Below are positions 32,423 through 41,435 of a DNA stretch of 64,000 bases, one piece after another. Position 1 is the stretch's first letter. Each line of letters begins with the position of its first letter. Source of the stretch: Sphingomonas hylomeconis (GTDB lineage Bacteria; Pseudomonadota; Alphaproteobacteria; Sphingomonadales; Sphingomonadaceae); the NCBI RefSeq assembly GCF_025370105.1, contig NZ_JANQBK010000001.1:372001-436000 (forward strand), in the 5' to 3' direction. The position numbers and the translations under genes were made by a program. The notes beneath the pieces are model-generated. The model did not search any database and had not been told where the DNA came from. It saw nothing but the letters and a program-made list of their open reading frames with translations.

Positions 32423-33415
32423 ATGACCGCATCCTATCCCGCGCTTCGCCTGCGTCGCACTCGTAGCTCGCCGTGGAGCCGCCGGCTGCACGCCGAAACC
32501 GTGCTCACCGCCGCCGACCTGATCTGGCCGTTGTTCATTTCGGAAGGCACGGGGATCGAGGATCCGATCGCCAGCCTGCCCGGCGTGTCGCGCTGGTCGG
32601 TCGACAATATCGTCGCGCGGGGGAAAGAGGCGCGCGATCTGGGCATCACCTGCATCGCTTTGTTCCCCAATACGCCGCCGCATCTGCGCACCGCAGCGGG
32701 GGAGGAAGCGCTTAATCCGGACAATCTGATGTGCCGCGCGATCCGCGCACTGAAGCAGGCGGTGCCGGAAGTCGGCGTGCTGACCGACGTCGCGCTCGAT
32801 CCCTATACCGCGCACGGCCATGACGGTCTGCTGGATGAGAGCGGCTATGTGCTTAACGACAGTACCGCCGAGATGCTGGTGCAGCAGGCGCTCAACCAGG
32901 CGGCGGCCGGCGCCGACATCATCGCGCCGTCGGATATGATGGACGGCCGGATCGGGCTGATCCGCGATGCGCTCGAAGGTGCCGGCCATGTCAACGTGCA
33001 GATCATGTCCTACGCCGCCAAATATGCCAGCGGCTTCTATGGGCCGTTCCGCGACGCGGTTGGCTCGCGCGGGCTGCTGAAAGGCGACAAGAAGACCTAT
33101 CAGATGGATTCGGCCAATGCCGAGGAAGCGCTGCGCGAGGTCGCGCTCGACCTGGCGGAAGGCGCGGACAGCGTGATGGTCAAGCCGGGCCTGCCCTATC
33201 TCGACATCATCCTGCGCGTGAAGAGCGAGTTCCAGGTGCCGGTCTTCGCGTATCAGGTGTCGGGCGAATATGCGATGATCGAGGCGGCGGTGGCGGCCGG
33301 CGCGGCGGAGCGTGACGCGGTGGTGCTGGAGACGCTGATGGCGTTCAAGCGCGCCGGCTGTGCAGGCGTGCTGACCTATCACGCGGCGCATGCCGCGCGG
33401 CTGCTCGCGGGCTAG
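32423..33415 (+). CDS. hemB: porphobilinogen synthase (delta-aminolevulinic acid dehydratase), Mg-type
   Basis: Condenses two 5-aminolevulinate molecules to porphobilinogen in haem and corrin biosynthesis. The 330-residue product has both Schiff-base lysines, in MSYAAKYASGFYGPFR and VMVKPGLPY. The metal-switch segment reads DVALDPYTAHGHDG. The Cys residues of zinc enzymes are replaced by Ala/Asp, so this is the Mg/K-dependent type seen in alphaproteobacteria and Pseudomonas. An upstream reading would add 28 atypical residues, so the ATG at 32423 is preferred. Confidence 0.96.
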   Translation: MTASYPALRLRRTRSSPWSRRLHAETVLTAADLIWPLFISEGTGIEDPIASLPGVSRWSVDNIVARGKEARDLGITCIALFPNTPPHLRTAAGEEALNPDNLMCRAIRALKQAVPEVGVLTDVALDPYTAHGHDGLLDESGYVLNDSTAEMLVQQALNQAAAGADIIAPSDMMDGRIGLIRDALEGAGHVNVQIMSYAAKYASGFYGPFRDAVGSRGLLKGDKKTYQMDSANAEEALREVALDLAEGADSVMVKPGLPYLDIILRVKSEFQVPVFAYQVSGEYAMIEAAVAAGAAERDAVVLETLMAFKRAGCAGVLTYHAAHAARLLAG

Positions 33416-33417
33416 GC

Positions 33418-33945
33418 ATGATCGAGACCGAGCGGTTGATCCTGCGCGTCCCCACGCCGGCCGACCGCGACGCGCTGCACGCAATGTGGGCGGATCCGCG
33501 GGTGATGGCCGACCTCGGGCCGATAAAGTCTGTCGCAGACAGCGTTGCGACGATCACCCGGCACGACGGCTATCGCCACGAAGGGATTGGCTTCTGGGTA
33601 GTCGCGCAGCGGCGCGACGGCGCGGTCGCCGGCTTTTGCGGGTTGAAGCGCGGGGCGGACAACACGCCGATCAGCGGCGAACTGGAGGCCGGCTGGATGC
33701 TCGCCGTGCCGTTCTGGGGCCGGGGCTATGCCTATGAGGCGATGCAGGCCAGCCTCGCCTGGGGCTGGGCCAACAAGAAGGCACAGCGGATCGTCGCGAT
33801 CACGGCCGCGCGCAACGGCAAGAGCCAGGGGTTGATGGCGCGGCTCGGCATGACGCGGGTCGCCGATGGCGATTTCGAGCACCCGCTCTTCGCGCCGGGC
33901 GATCCGCTGCGCGCCACGGTCACCTTCGAAATACCCCGCCCGTGA
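33418..33945 (+). CDS. GNAT family N-acetyltransferase (tandem copy 1)
   Basis: Acetyl-CoA-dependent transferase of the RimJ/RimL branch, 175 residues. It begins MIETERLILRVPTPADRDALHAMWADP. The acetyl-CoA loop is in VPFWGRGYAYEAMQASLAW, followed by NGKSQGLMARLGM. It starts 2 bases after hemB and overlaps the next acetyltransferase gene by 4 bases (GTGA). The target is unknown. Confidence 0.92.
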   Translation: MIETERLILRVPTPADRDALHAMWADPRVMADLGPIKSVADSVATITRHDGYRHEGIGFWVVAQRRDGAVAGFCGLKRGADNTPISGELEAGWMLAVPFWGRGYAYEAMQASLAWGWANKKAQRIVAITAARNGKSQGLMARLGMTRVADGDFEHPLFAPGDPLRATVTFEIPRP

Positions 33946-34472
33946 TCGAGTCGGCGCGCCTGACGCTGCGCGGCTGGCAGGCGACGGACGCCGCCTTGCA
34001 TAACGCGATGTGCGGCGATCCGGTCGTCAGCCGCTATCTCGGGCCGGCGCCGACGCTCGCCGAGTCGCGCGATGTGGTGATGCGGCAGCAAGCGCTGCTC
34101 GATCGGCTCGGCCATTGCTTCTGGGTGATCGAGCGGCGGGCCGACGGGGCGTTCCTCGGCTGGTGCGGGATCAAGCCGGGGCCGGAGAGCACGCCGATCG
34201 CCGGCGCGCCCGAGCTCGGCTGGAGCCTGACGCGGACCGCCTGGGGGCAGGGTTATGCATCGGAGGCGGCACGCGCGGCACTAGACTGGGCTTGGGCGGC
34301 CACTGACTGGCCCAGTCTCTACGCCATCACCGTGCCGGCCAACACGGCAAGCCAAAGCGTGATGGTGCGGCTGGGCATGGCCCGGGTGGCGGGCGGCGAT
34401 TTCGATCATCCGGCACTGGCCGACGGCGATCCGCTTCGCCGTCACCTGACCTATCGGATCGATCGCCGCTGA
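33942..34472 (+). CDS. GNAT family N-acetyltransferase (tandem copy 2)
   Basis: A 176-residue GNAT protein that is clearly a paralogue of the gene just before it. It shares MIES-RL-LR at the start, TPI-G--E-GW in the middle, W-GQGYASEAARAALDWAW (acetyl-CoA loop), SVMVRLGMARVAGGDF-HP and the end. The GTG start overlaps the preceding stop (GTGA), so the two are co-translated. The substrate is unknown. Confidence 0.92.
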   Translation: MIESARLTLRGWQATDAALHNAMCGDPVVSRYLGPAPTLAESRDVVMRQQALLDRLGHCFWVIERRADGAFLGWCGIKPGPESTPIAGAPELGWSLTRTAWGQGYASEAARAALDWAWAATDWPSLYAITVPANTASQSVMVRLGMARVAGGDFDHPALADGDPLRRHLTYRIDRR

Positions 34473-34476
34473 GACA

Positions 34477-35007
34477 TCAAGCTTCGGGCAGCGCGGCCTG
34501 CAACGTGGTGATCTTCGCGGTTTCGGCGTCCAGCTCGGCCTGCGCTGCGTCGCGCGCGCTCTGCAACGCGGGATAGTCGGCCTGGCCGTCCGCCGCGCGC
34601 GCGACGAGCAGTTCGTCGAGATCGGTGACCAGCCCGGAAATGCCTGCGCGATAGGAATCGAGCTCGGCCAGCGCGGTCTGCGCATCGAGCCAGCGTTCGC
34701 TGCCCACCGCCGCGCCCCTGGCGGCACGCGCCAGCGATTCGGCGCGCGTGGCGGCGTCGGCGAAAGCGCTCTTGCTCGTGTCGAGCGCCTTGGCCTTTTC
34801 GGCGATCGTCGCATCGAGCGCAGGATCGGGCGTCGCCACGGGCGTCGCCACGACGGGCTCGGCATCGCTGCGGGTCTCGATCGCCCGCGGCAGCAGCGAG
34901 GGAAATTGCGTCGACGTCGTCTGCGCGCAGGCGGCGAGCAGCAGGGGGCAGAGCAGGATCGGGCCGATTCCGGCGCGCAAACGGATGGGAAAGCGGGTTT
35001 TGGTCAT
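34477..35007 (-). CDS. predicted lipoprotein with helical, Ala-rich body
   Basis: A 176-residue exported lipoprotein. The start MTKTRFPIRLRAGIGPILLCPLLLAACAQ contains the lipobox LAAC near residue 24. The mature part has a low-complexity linker (PVVATPVATPDPALDAT) followed by long Ala/Asp/Glu-rich helices that look coiled-coil. Longer upstream readings would overlap the tRNA-Arg gene and are rejected. I do not recognise the family. Confidence 0.8.
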   Translation of the reverse strand: MTKTRFPIRLRAGIGPILLCPLLLAACAQTTSTQFPSLLPRAIETRSDAEPVVATPVATPDPALDATIAEKAKALDTSKSAFADAATRAESLARAARGAAVGSERWLDAQTALAELDSYRAGISGLVTDLDELLVARAADGQADYPALQSARDAAQAELDAETAKITTLQAALPEA

Positions 35008-35087
35008 CAACAATCGCTCTATGCGCCAAAAAAGCGACAAGCAACGCTTGCGCCCACCGGAATCCCCGCCTAGGAGACTGCCTCCAC

Positions 35088-35164
35088 GCACCCATAGCTC
35101 AGCTGGATAGAGCATCAGACTACGAATCTGAGGGTCGGGCGTTCGAATCGCTCTGGGTGCACCA
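35088..35164 (+). tRNA. tRNA-Arg (anticodon ACG)
   Basis: Full 77-base cloverleaf: acceptor GCACCCA/TGGGTGC, D-arm GCTC/GAGC, anticodon stem TCAGA/TCTGA with loop CTACGAA, T-loop TTCGAAT and an encoded CCA. The anticodon ACG (inosine at position 34 after TadA editing) reads CGU, CGC and CGA codons. Confidence 0.97.
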
Positions 35165-35190
35165 TCATTCTCCGTCGTACGGCGGGCAGG

Positions 35191-35220
35191 GGCCGGATCA
35201 GCAATGATCCGGCCTTTTTT
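35191..35220 (+). terminator. Rho-independent terminator of tRNA-Arg
   Basis: A perfect 10-base stem GGCCGGATCA / TGATCCGGCC closes a GCAA tetraloop and is followed by six T. It lies 26 bases after the tRNA-Arg end and just before the convergent corA gene. Confidence 0.95.
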
Positions 35221-35242
35221 GCGTCCGAGCCGTCTCGCGCGG

Positions 35243-36211
35243 CTACAGCCAGCGCACCCGTTTGAAGCGTATGTACAGGCTGGTGCACAATATGAAGATC
35301 ACGGTGATCACCGCCGGATAGCCGTAGCGCAGCCGCAATTCGGGCATGTGATCGAAATTCATCCCGTAGATGCCGGCGATCGCCGTCGGCACCGCCAGGA
35401 TCGCCGCCCAAGCCGCCAGTTGCCGGGTAATCGCACCCTGGCGCTGCTGCTCAAGCAGCGCGCTGACTTCGAACACCGAGGTCAAGGCGTCGCGCAGGCC
35501 GCCGACCATATTGTCGACCCGGCGGACATGATCCAGCACGTCGCGGAAATAGGGCCGCGCTTCTTTGTCGATGCACGGCATGTCGAGATTGGCGAGCTTG
35601 TTGGCGACTTCGCCCATTGGGCCGATGATGCGCTGGAAGCGGATCACCTCGCGGCGCTGCGCGAACAGGCGCGCGGTCTCTTCCTTTTCGAGCGATTCGT
35701 TCATCGCCTGTTGCTCGGTCTGCAGCACTTCCTCCTCGATCGCCTCGACGATCGGCTGATAGCCGTCGACGATGAAATCGATGATCGCGTGCAGCACGTA
35801 ATCCACGCCGAGCTTGAGCAAGGCGGGCGACGCTTCCAGGTGCACGCGCAAATCGCTATGCGCGCGCGCTGATCCGTGGCGTACGGTGATGATGTGGCTG
35901 CGGCCGACGAAGATCGCCGTTTCGCCGTAAGCAATCTTGTCGTCGTCGCGGTGCGCGGTGCGCGCGATGACGAACAACTGGTCGCCATAGACGTCCACCT
36001 TGGGCAGCTGATGCGCCTTGAGCGCATCCTCCACCGCCAGCGGATGCAGGCCGAAGCGGTCCTGCAGCGTCATCAATTCCTCATCCGATGGTTCGAGCAG
36101 CCCGATCCAAACGAATTCGGACGGATCGTCTCCGCACGGCGTCGGCTCGTCGATCGAGATGTCGCCGATCCGCTTGCCATCGCGGTAATGATAGGCGGCG
36201 ACGACGCTCAA
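35243..36211 (-). CDS. corA: magnesium/cobalt transporter CorA family protein
   Basis: Divalent-metal channel of the CorA family, 322 residues. It has a soluble N-terminal domain, a long stalk helix (from about residue 190) and two C-terminal membrane segments. The family selectivity motif GMN is present in AGIYGMNFDHMPEL before the last segment, and the protein ends in a basic tail (RFKRVRWL). Mg2+ is the likely main substrate; Zn or Co transport is possible. The short DUF-like names used for CorA relatives do not fit better. Confidence 0.93.
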   Translation of the reverse strand: MSVVAAYHYRDGKRIGDISIDEPTPCGDDPSEFVWIGLLEPSDEELMTLQDRFGLHPLAVEDALKAHQLPKVDVYGDQLFVIARTAHRDDDKIAYGETAIFVGRSHIITVRHGSARAHSDLRVHLEASPALLKLGVDYVLHAIIDFIVDGYQPIVEAIEEEVLQTEQQAMNESLEKEETARLFAQRREVIRFQRIIGPMGEVANKLANLDMPCIDKEARPYFRDVLDHVRRVDNMVGGLRDALTSVFEVSALLEQQRQGAITRQLAAWAAILAVPTAIAGIYGMNFDHMPELRLRYGYPAVITVIFILCTSLYIRFKRVRWL

Positions 36212-36319
36212 GACGGGACCTCATCTGCGGTTTGCGCCTGACTAGGCTGCCGGTGAGGCCGCGTAAACAGCGCGGCTGGGGACTGCATCAGTGCCGTCCC
36301 CGGCTGCCAGGCGTGCGCG

Positions 36320-37648
36320 TTAGACCGGGACGCCGTACAGATCGTGCTCGTCGGCATCCTCGATCGTCACGCGCGTGATATCACCCACGGCGAGATGCCC
36401 CGCGTCGCGCAGGAAGACCTCCCCGTCGATCTCCGGCGCGTCGGCCTTGGAGCGGCCGGTGGCCCCGCCATCCTCGTCGACTGCGTCGATGATCACGTCG
36501 AGGGTGCGGCCGACCTTGGCCTGCAGCTTGTCGGCCGAGATCCGCGCTGTCAGTTCCATCAGGCGAGCATAACGCTCTTCCTTGATCTCTTCGGGCACAT
36601 GGTTGGGCAGGTCGTTGGCGACCGCGCCCTCGACCGGCTCGAAGCGGAACGCGCCGACGCGGTCGAGCTGCGCTTCCTCGAGCCAGTCCATCAGATAGGC
36701 GAAATCGTCCTCGGTCTCGCCGGGGAAGCCGATCACAAAGGTCGAGCGGATCGCGATGTCGGGCGCGATCGTGCGCCAGTGCTTGATGCGTTCGAGCACC
36801 TTGGTCTCGTTCGCCGGGCGCTTCATCAGCTTGAGCACGTTGCGGCTGGCATGCTGGAACGGGATGTCGAGATAGGGAAGGATGAGCCCCTCGGCCATTA
36901 GCGGGATGACCTGATCGACATGCGGATAGGGGTAGACGTAATGGAGGCGCACCCAGGCGCCGAGCTTGCCGAGCTCGCGCGACAAATCGGTCATGTGCGC
37001 GCGGACTTCCTCGCCGTGCCACATCCGCGGCTGGTGGCGGATGTCGACGCCGTAGGCCGAGGTGTCCTGGCTGATCACCAGCAATTCCCTCGTGCCCGCC
37101 TCGATCAGCTTTTCGGCCTCGCGCAGGATCGCGTCGGGGCGACGGCTCACGAGGTCGCCGCGCAGGCTCGGGATGATGCAGAAGCTGCACCGGTGGTTGC
37201 AGCCTTCGCTGATCTTCAGATAGCTGTAGTGGCGCGGGGTGAGCTTGAGGCCGCTGTCGGGGACGAGGTTGAGGAACGCGCTCGGCGGCATCGGCGCCGC
37301 GTCGTGGACCGCGCCGACGACCTCTTCATATTGATGCGCGCCGGTGACGGCGAGGATGCCGGGGAATTTCGCGCGGATCATCTCCGCTTCCTTGCCCATG
37401 CAGCCAGTGACGATGACGCGGCCATTCTCAGCGATCGCTTCACCGATCGCCTCGAGGCTCTCTTCCTTGGCGGAATCGAGGAAGCCGCAGGTATTGACCA
37501 GCACGACGTCGGCGCCGGCATAATCGGGCGACATGGCGTACCCATCACTGCGTAGCTTGGTGAGGATGCGTTCGCTGTCGACCAGATTCTTGGGACAGCC
37601 GAGCGAGACCATGCCGATCTTCGGCGGGGAGGGGAGTATTGTTGCCAT
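36320..37648 (-). CDS. rimO: ribosomal protein S12 (Asp88) methylthiotransferase
   Basis: Radical-SAM methylthiotransferase that modifies an Asp of ribosomal protein S12. The 442-residue protein has the N-terminal MTTase domain with three Cys ([33 protein letters not shown]), the radical-SAM Cys triad CNHRCSFC, and a C-terminal TRAM domain. The block [17 protein letters not shown] identifies RimO rather than MiaB. The ATG at 37648 is preferred over upstream extensions of atypical composition. It diverges from the DOMON-like gene. Confidence 0.96.
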   Translation of the reverse strand: MATILPSPPKIGMVSLGCPKNLVDSERILTKLRSDGYAMSPDYAGADVVLVNTCGFLDSAKEESLEAIGEAIAENGRVIVTGCMGKEAEMIRAKFPGILAVTGAHQYEEVVGAVHDAAPMPPSAFLNLVPDSGLKLTPRHYSYLKISEGCNHRCSFCIIPSLRGDLVSRRPDAILREAEKLIEAGTRELLVISQDTSAYGVDIRHQPRMWHGEEVRAHMTDLSRELGKLGAWVRLHYVYPYPHVDQVIPLMAEGLILPYLDIPFQHASRNVLKLMKRPANETKVLERIKHWRTIAPDIAIRSTFVIGFPGETEDDFAYLMDWLEEAQLDRVGAFRFEPVEGAVANDLPNHVPEEIKEERYARLMELTARISADKLQAKVGRTLDVIIDAVDEDGGATGRSKADAPEIDGEVFLRDAGHLAVGDITRVTIEDADEHDLYGVPV

Positions 37649-37699
37649 GGGAGGGGCGGCATGTAGCGATTTTGTGCGGGATTTCCTAGGGTGCTGCGG

Positions 37700-38230
37700 A
37701 TGAGCGATTTTCACCTCGTGCCCCATCCCGACAAACCCAGCGTTGCAGTGACGGCGATCACCGTTTCGGTCACGCGATCGGGAGATACGCTGACGTTTAC
37801 CTATGCGGTCGACGGCGATCTCAATCGGGTGTCGTGGCCAGCGCCGGCAGCTGCGGCACGAACCGACGATCTGTGGATGCACACCTGTTTCGAGGCGTTC
37901 GTCCAGCCCGTCGGCCATGCCGGATATGTCGAACTGAATTTATCGCCGTCGGGGCGTTGGGCGAGCTACGCGTTCGATGGTCATCGCCAAGGCATGCGCG
38001 ACGCGGCCGCAATCCCGCGGGTCGCGTGGAGCAGGCCGACGATGAAGGCGACCGTCGACCTGTCGGAGATCGGTGGGATGGCATGGCGCTTGGGCCTTAC
38101 CGCGGTGATCGAGGCGAGCGACGGATCGAAGTCGTTCTGGGCGCTGGAGCATGCTCCCGGCGCGCCGGCACCGGATTTCCATAATGCGGATTGCTTTATC
38201 GCCACCCTCCCGGCACCAACCGCCCCATGA
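37700..38230 (+). CDS. DOMON-like domain-containing protein
   Basis: A 176-residue protein of the DOMON-like type 1 group found in sphingomonads and relatives. It starts [17 protein letters not shown] and contains [18 protein letters not shown] and [22 protein letters not shown], the typical beta-strand blocks. No signal peptide is seen, so it is probably cytoplasmic. A GTG at 37691 would add three residues. Its stop overlaps the NamZ-like start (ATGA), and such pairing with DUF1343 genes recurs in the group as I recall it. Function unknown. Confidence 0.82.
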   Translation: MSDFHLVPHPDKPSVAVTAITVSVTRSGDTLTFTYAVDGDLNRVSWPAPAAAARTDDLWMHTCFEAFVQPVGHAGYVELNLSPSGRWASYAFDGHRQGMRDAAAIPRVAWSRPTMKATVDLSEIGGMAWRLGLTAVIEASDGSKSFWALEHAPGAPAPDFHNADCFIATLPAPTAP

Positions 38231-39423
38231 AATTCGGTATCGATCGCCTGCTCTCCGAGCCGGAACTCCGCCAGCCGCTGGACGGCCAGCGCGTCGCATT
38301 GCTCGCGCACCCCGCCTCCGTCACCGCGGACCTGACCCACAGTCTCGACGCGCTGATCGCCGCCGGCGTCAATATCACCGCGATGTTCGGGCCGCAGCAT
38401 GGCGTGCGCGGCGATCTGCAGGACAATATGATGGAGTCGCCGGACTTCACCGATCCGCAGTACAATATTCCCGTGTTCAGCCTCTACGGCGAGGTACGGC
38501 GGCCTACGGGGCAGTCGATGGGCACGTTCGATACGATCCTGATCGACCTGCAGGATGTCGGCTGCCGGATCTACACGTTCGTCACGACTCTACTTTACGT
38601 GCTGGAAGCCGCGGCCGAACACGGCAAGACGGTGTGGGTGCTCGACCGGCCCAACCCGGCGGGGCGGCCGATCGAGGGGCTGACGCTGCTGCCCGGCTGG
38701 GAGAGTTTCGTCGGCGCCGGGCCGATGCCGATGCGGCACGGAATGACGCTGGGCGAACTCGGCCACTGGTTCGTCGATCACTACAAGATCGATGTGGAGT
38801 ATCGCGTGATTGGCATGGAGGGCTGGGCGCCCGACGCCGCACCCGGCTTCGGCTGGCCCGAAAGCCGGGTGTGGATCAATCCGAGCCCGAATGCCGCCAA
38901 CGTCAACATGGCGCGGGCCTATGCCGGTACTGTGATGCTGGAAGGCACCAACCTGTCGGAAGGGCGCGGTACGACACGGCCGCTCGAGCTGTTCGGCGCC
39001 CCCGATATCGATGCCAAGGCAGCGATCGCCGAGATGCGCCGTATCGCGCCCGACTGGCTTTCAGGCTGCACGTTGCGCGACCTGTGGTTCCAGCCGACCT
39101 TCCACAAGCATGTCGGGGAATTGTGCAGCGGCGTCTTCATCCACGCCGAAGGCGCCGGCTATGACCACGCCGCATTCCGGCCGTGGCGCGTACAGGCGGC
39201 CGGCTTCAAGGCGATCCGCACGCTGTACCCCGACTACGACCTGTGGCGCGACTTTCCGTACGAATATGAATTCGGCAAGCTGGCGATCGACGTGATCAAT
39301 GGCGGGCCAGGGCTACGCGACTGGGTCGACGATCGTGGCGCCGTCGCAGGCCAACTCGAGTCGTTGACCCGAGGAGACGAGATCGCGTGGCAGGAAACTC
39401 GGCGTAAGTACTTGCTGTATTGA
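38227..39423 (+). CDS. DUF1343 family exo-beta-N-acetylmuramidase NamZ-like protein
   Basis: A 398-residue protein of the DUF1343 family, whose Bacillus member NamZ removes terminal MurNAc from peptidoglycan fragments. Conserved blocks are VALLAHPASV near the N-terminus, MFGPQHGVRGDLQDNM, LIDLQDVGCRIYTFVTTL, VWVLDRPNPAGR and EGTNLSEGRGTTRPLELFGAP. No signal peptide is evident, so it probably acts on muropeptides recycled into the cytoplasm. The ATG overlaps the DOMON-like stop (ATGA). The 169 bases after it hold nothing clear. Confidence 0.9.
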   Translation: MKFGIDRLLSEPELRQPLDGQRVALLAHPASVTADLTHSLDALIAAGVNITAMFGPQHGVRGDLQDNMMESPDFTDPQYNIPVFSLYGEVRRPTGQSMGTFDTILIDLQDVGCRIYTFVTTLLYVLEAAAEHGKTVWVLDRPNPAGRPIEGLTLLPGWESFVGAGPMPMRHGMTLGELGHWFVDHYKIDVEYRVIGMEGWAPDAAPGFGWPESRVWINPSPNAANVNMARAYAGTVMLEGTNLSEGRGTTRPLELFGAPDIDAKAAIAEMRRIAPDWLSGCTLRDLWFQPTFHKHVGELCSGVFIHAEGAGYDHAAFRPWRVQAAGFKAIRTLYPDYDLWRDFPYEYEFGKLAIDVINGGPGLRDWVDDRGAVAGQLESLTRGDEIAWQETRRKYLLY

Positions 39424-39592
39424 GTTAATTTCCGTTCGTACTTCGGTTTGCCGATCGACTCGTCGTGCGCCCGAAACGACTCGTGGAGTCTGGCTACGAA
39501 GGCGATGGTGCGGTGCCCGAAGGTCGGCCATGCAGGCGTTGCGTGAGTCGCACCAGCTGGGGGGTTGCCGATCACGCCGGAGTCGTCGAGAC

Positions 39593-39736
39593 ATGGAATC
39601 GGATCGTCAGTTCTATATGCGCCGGGTGACCTGCGAGCGGCTCGCCGCGGCCCGCGCCGTCACCGCCGAGGCGCGCGATCGGCGGATGCTGCTCGTCAAA
39701 ACCTATCTCGAAAAGCTGCAGGCGATTTCGGCCTGA
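39593..39736 (+). CDS. hypothetical small protein, 47 residues
   Basis: A short open frame from ATG 39593: MESDRQFYMRRVTCERLAAARAV, ending TYLEKLQAISA. It is Arg/Ala/Glu-rich and probably one or two helices. Its shape (an acidic start, then FYMRR and repeated Ala/Arg/Glu) resembles small cytoplasmic proteins annotated in sphingomonads. No strong ribosome site is visible, so this is a tentative call. It stands alone between NamZ and the PilZ gene. Confidence 0.45.
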   Translation: MESDRQFYMRRVTCERLAAARAVTAEARDRRMLLVKTYLEKLQAISA

Positions 39737-39856
39737 GGGCGGCTGCACCGGTCTGCGCTGCTCTGGATGTATCTCGACGGCCGCAGGCGGGGGTGACCGC
39801 GACGAATCGTTCGCAGCGTTAACCCATGGCGCCGCTGGCTGCTGTATTGGTCAAGT

Positions 39857-40210
39857 GTGACCGATGATCCGACTCCCGATCGCGCGGTAACGCGCGCCAA
39901 GCGCGACAGCGTGTTCCGCACGGCCCAGGTTGCGGTGCCGGGCATGCCGGGCGCGTTGACCTGCCGGGTCCGCAACATTTCGGAAACCGGCACCTGTGTC
40001 GACCATAAGGGCGAACTCGAACAGGGGATGCTGGTGCAGATCGCGATCGGCAAGGATGAGCCGGTCGCCGGTCGCGTGATGTGGGCAGCGTCGACCTTGG
40101 CGGGTATCGCCTTTGCCGGACCAAAGGGCGTGCCCGATGCGCCCCCCGCCGATCCGCTCACGCCGACCGCCGGCTGGCTGGCAGAACGGCCGGATGCCTA
40201 TCGGCGCTAG
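39857..40210 (+). CDS. PilZ-like domain protein
   Basis: A 117-residue single-domain protein that resembles PilZ (c-di-GMP receptor) domains. It has Arg residues before the fold (RAKRDSVFRTAQV) and CRVRNISETGTCVDH, which matches the NxSxxG signature region. The first RxxxR motif is imperfect, so c-di-GMP binding is plausible but not certain. The GTG at 39857 is the chosen start. It converges with the VWA gene. Confidence 0.7.
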   Translation: MTDDPTPDRAVTRAKRDSVFRTAQVAVPGMPGALTCRVRNISETGTCVDHKGELEQGMLVQIAIGKDEPVAGRVMWAASTLAGIAFAGPKGVPDAPPADPLTPTAGWLAERPDAYRR

Positions 40211-40217
40211 CCGCGGA

Positions 40218-41396
40218 TCAGCGCTTGCGCGTCAGTTCGCGCATGCCCTCGTCGAGCCCGGCCAGCGTGAGTGGATACATGCGGTCGGTCATCAATTCGC
40301 GAATGATCTTCACCGACTGAGAATAGCCCCATTGCTCCTTCGGCACCGGGTTGAGCCACACCGCGGCGGGATAGGTATTGGTCAGCCGGTGCAGCCAGAC
40401 CGCACCGGATTCCTCGTTGAAATGCTCGACCGAGCCGCCGGGATGGGTGATCTCGTACGGGCTCATCGAGGCATCGCCGACGAACACCAGCTTATAATCG
40501 TGTCCGAATTTGTGCAGCACGTCCCACATCGGCGTTCGTTCGGTGAAGCGGCGGTGATTGTCCTTCCACACGCCCTCATAGGGGCAATTGTGGAAGTAGA
40601 AGAATTCGAGATTCTTGAATTCGCTGGTCGCCGCCGAGAACAGCTCCTCGCAGAGCTTTACCCACGGATCCATCGATCCGCCGACATCGAGGAACAGCAG
40701 CAGTTTGACGGCATTGCGGCGCTCCGCGCGCATCACCACGTCGAGCCAGCCCTGCCGCGCGGTGCCGTCGATCGTCGCGTCGATATCCAGTTCGTCGGCA
40801 GCACCTTCGCGCGCGAACTTGCGCAGGCGGCGCAGCGCCACCTTGATGTTGCGCGTGCCGAGCTCCCGGGTGCTGTCGAGATTCTTGAAGTCGCGCTGAT
40901 CCCAAACCTTCAGCGCGCGCTTGTGCGTGCTCTCGCCGCCGATGCGGACGCCTTCGGGATTATAGCCGCTATTGCCGTACGGGCTGGTGCCGCCGGTACC
41001 GACCCATTTGTTGCCGCCTTGGTGACGTTCCTTCTGTTCGTCGATGCGCTTCTTCAGCGTCTCCATGATCTCGTCCCACGAGCCGAGCGCCTTGATCTTC
41101 TCCATTTCTTCGGGGGACAGGTATTTGGCGGCGACCGCCTTCAGCCATTCCTCGGGAATGTCGGCATTCTCGGTGCCGAACGATGTGGCGATACCGCGGA
41201 ACACTTTGGCGAAGACCTGATCGAACTTGTCGAGCAGCCCCTCGTCCTTCACGTACACCGCGCGCGACAGGTAATAGAAATCCTCCGGCGTGCGATCGAT
41301 CACCTCGGCATCGAGCGCCTCGAGCAGCAGCAAATGCTCCTTGAGGCTGGCAGGAATGCCGGCGGTGCGAAGCTCATCGAGAAAGTTCAGGAACAT
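40218..41396 (-). CDS. VWA (CoxE-like) domain protein
   Basis: A 392-residue protein of the CoxE-like von Willebrand A group that pairs with MoxR AAA+ ATPases, probably in metal insertion or protein maturation. The N-terminal 190 residues are helical (MFLNFLDELRTAGIPASLKEHLLLLEAL), followed by a Gly-rich linker (GTGGTSPYGNSGYNPEGVRIGG) and the VWA domain with MIDAS-like LLFLDVGGSMDPWV. Here DxSxS reads DVGGS, as is usual in this subgroup. Its moxR partner lies 0.7 kb upstream in the same direction, with a CHAP gene between. Confidence 0.92.
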   Translation of the reverse strand: MFLNFLDELRTAGIPASLKEHLLLLEALDAEVIDRTPEDFYYLSRAVYVKDEGLLDKFDQVFAKVFRGIATSFGTENADIPEEWLKAVAAKYLSPEEMEKIKALGSWDEIMETLKKRIDEQKERHQGGNKWVGTGGTSPYGNSGYNPEGVRIGGESTHKRALKVWDQRDFKNLDSTRELGTRNIKVALRRLRKFAREGAADELDIDATIDGTARQGWLDVVMRAERRNAVKLLLFLDVGGSMDPWVKLCEELFSAATSEFKNLEFFYFHNCPYEGVWKDNHRRFTERTPMWDVLHKFGHDYKLVFVGDASMSPYEITHPGGSVEHFNEESGAVWLHRLTNTYPAAVWLNPVPKEQWGYSQSVKIIRELMTDRMYPLTLAGLDEGMRELTRKR

Positions 41397-41435
41397 GGTA
41401 TGTATCTTGGCCGCACCAGGCGGTCCTGTCGAGCC

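Noticed and set aside
35008..35115. Upstream extension of the lipoprotein frame
   Set aside because: It would overlap the tRNA-Arg gene and hide the lipobox signal peptide.
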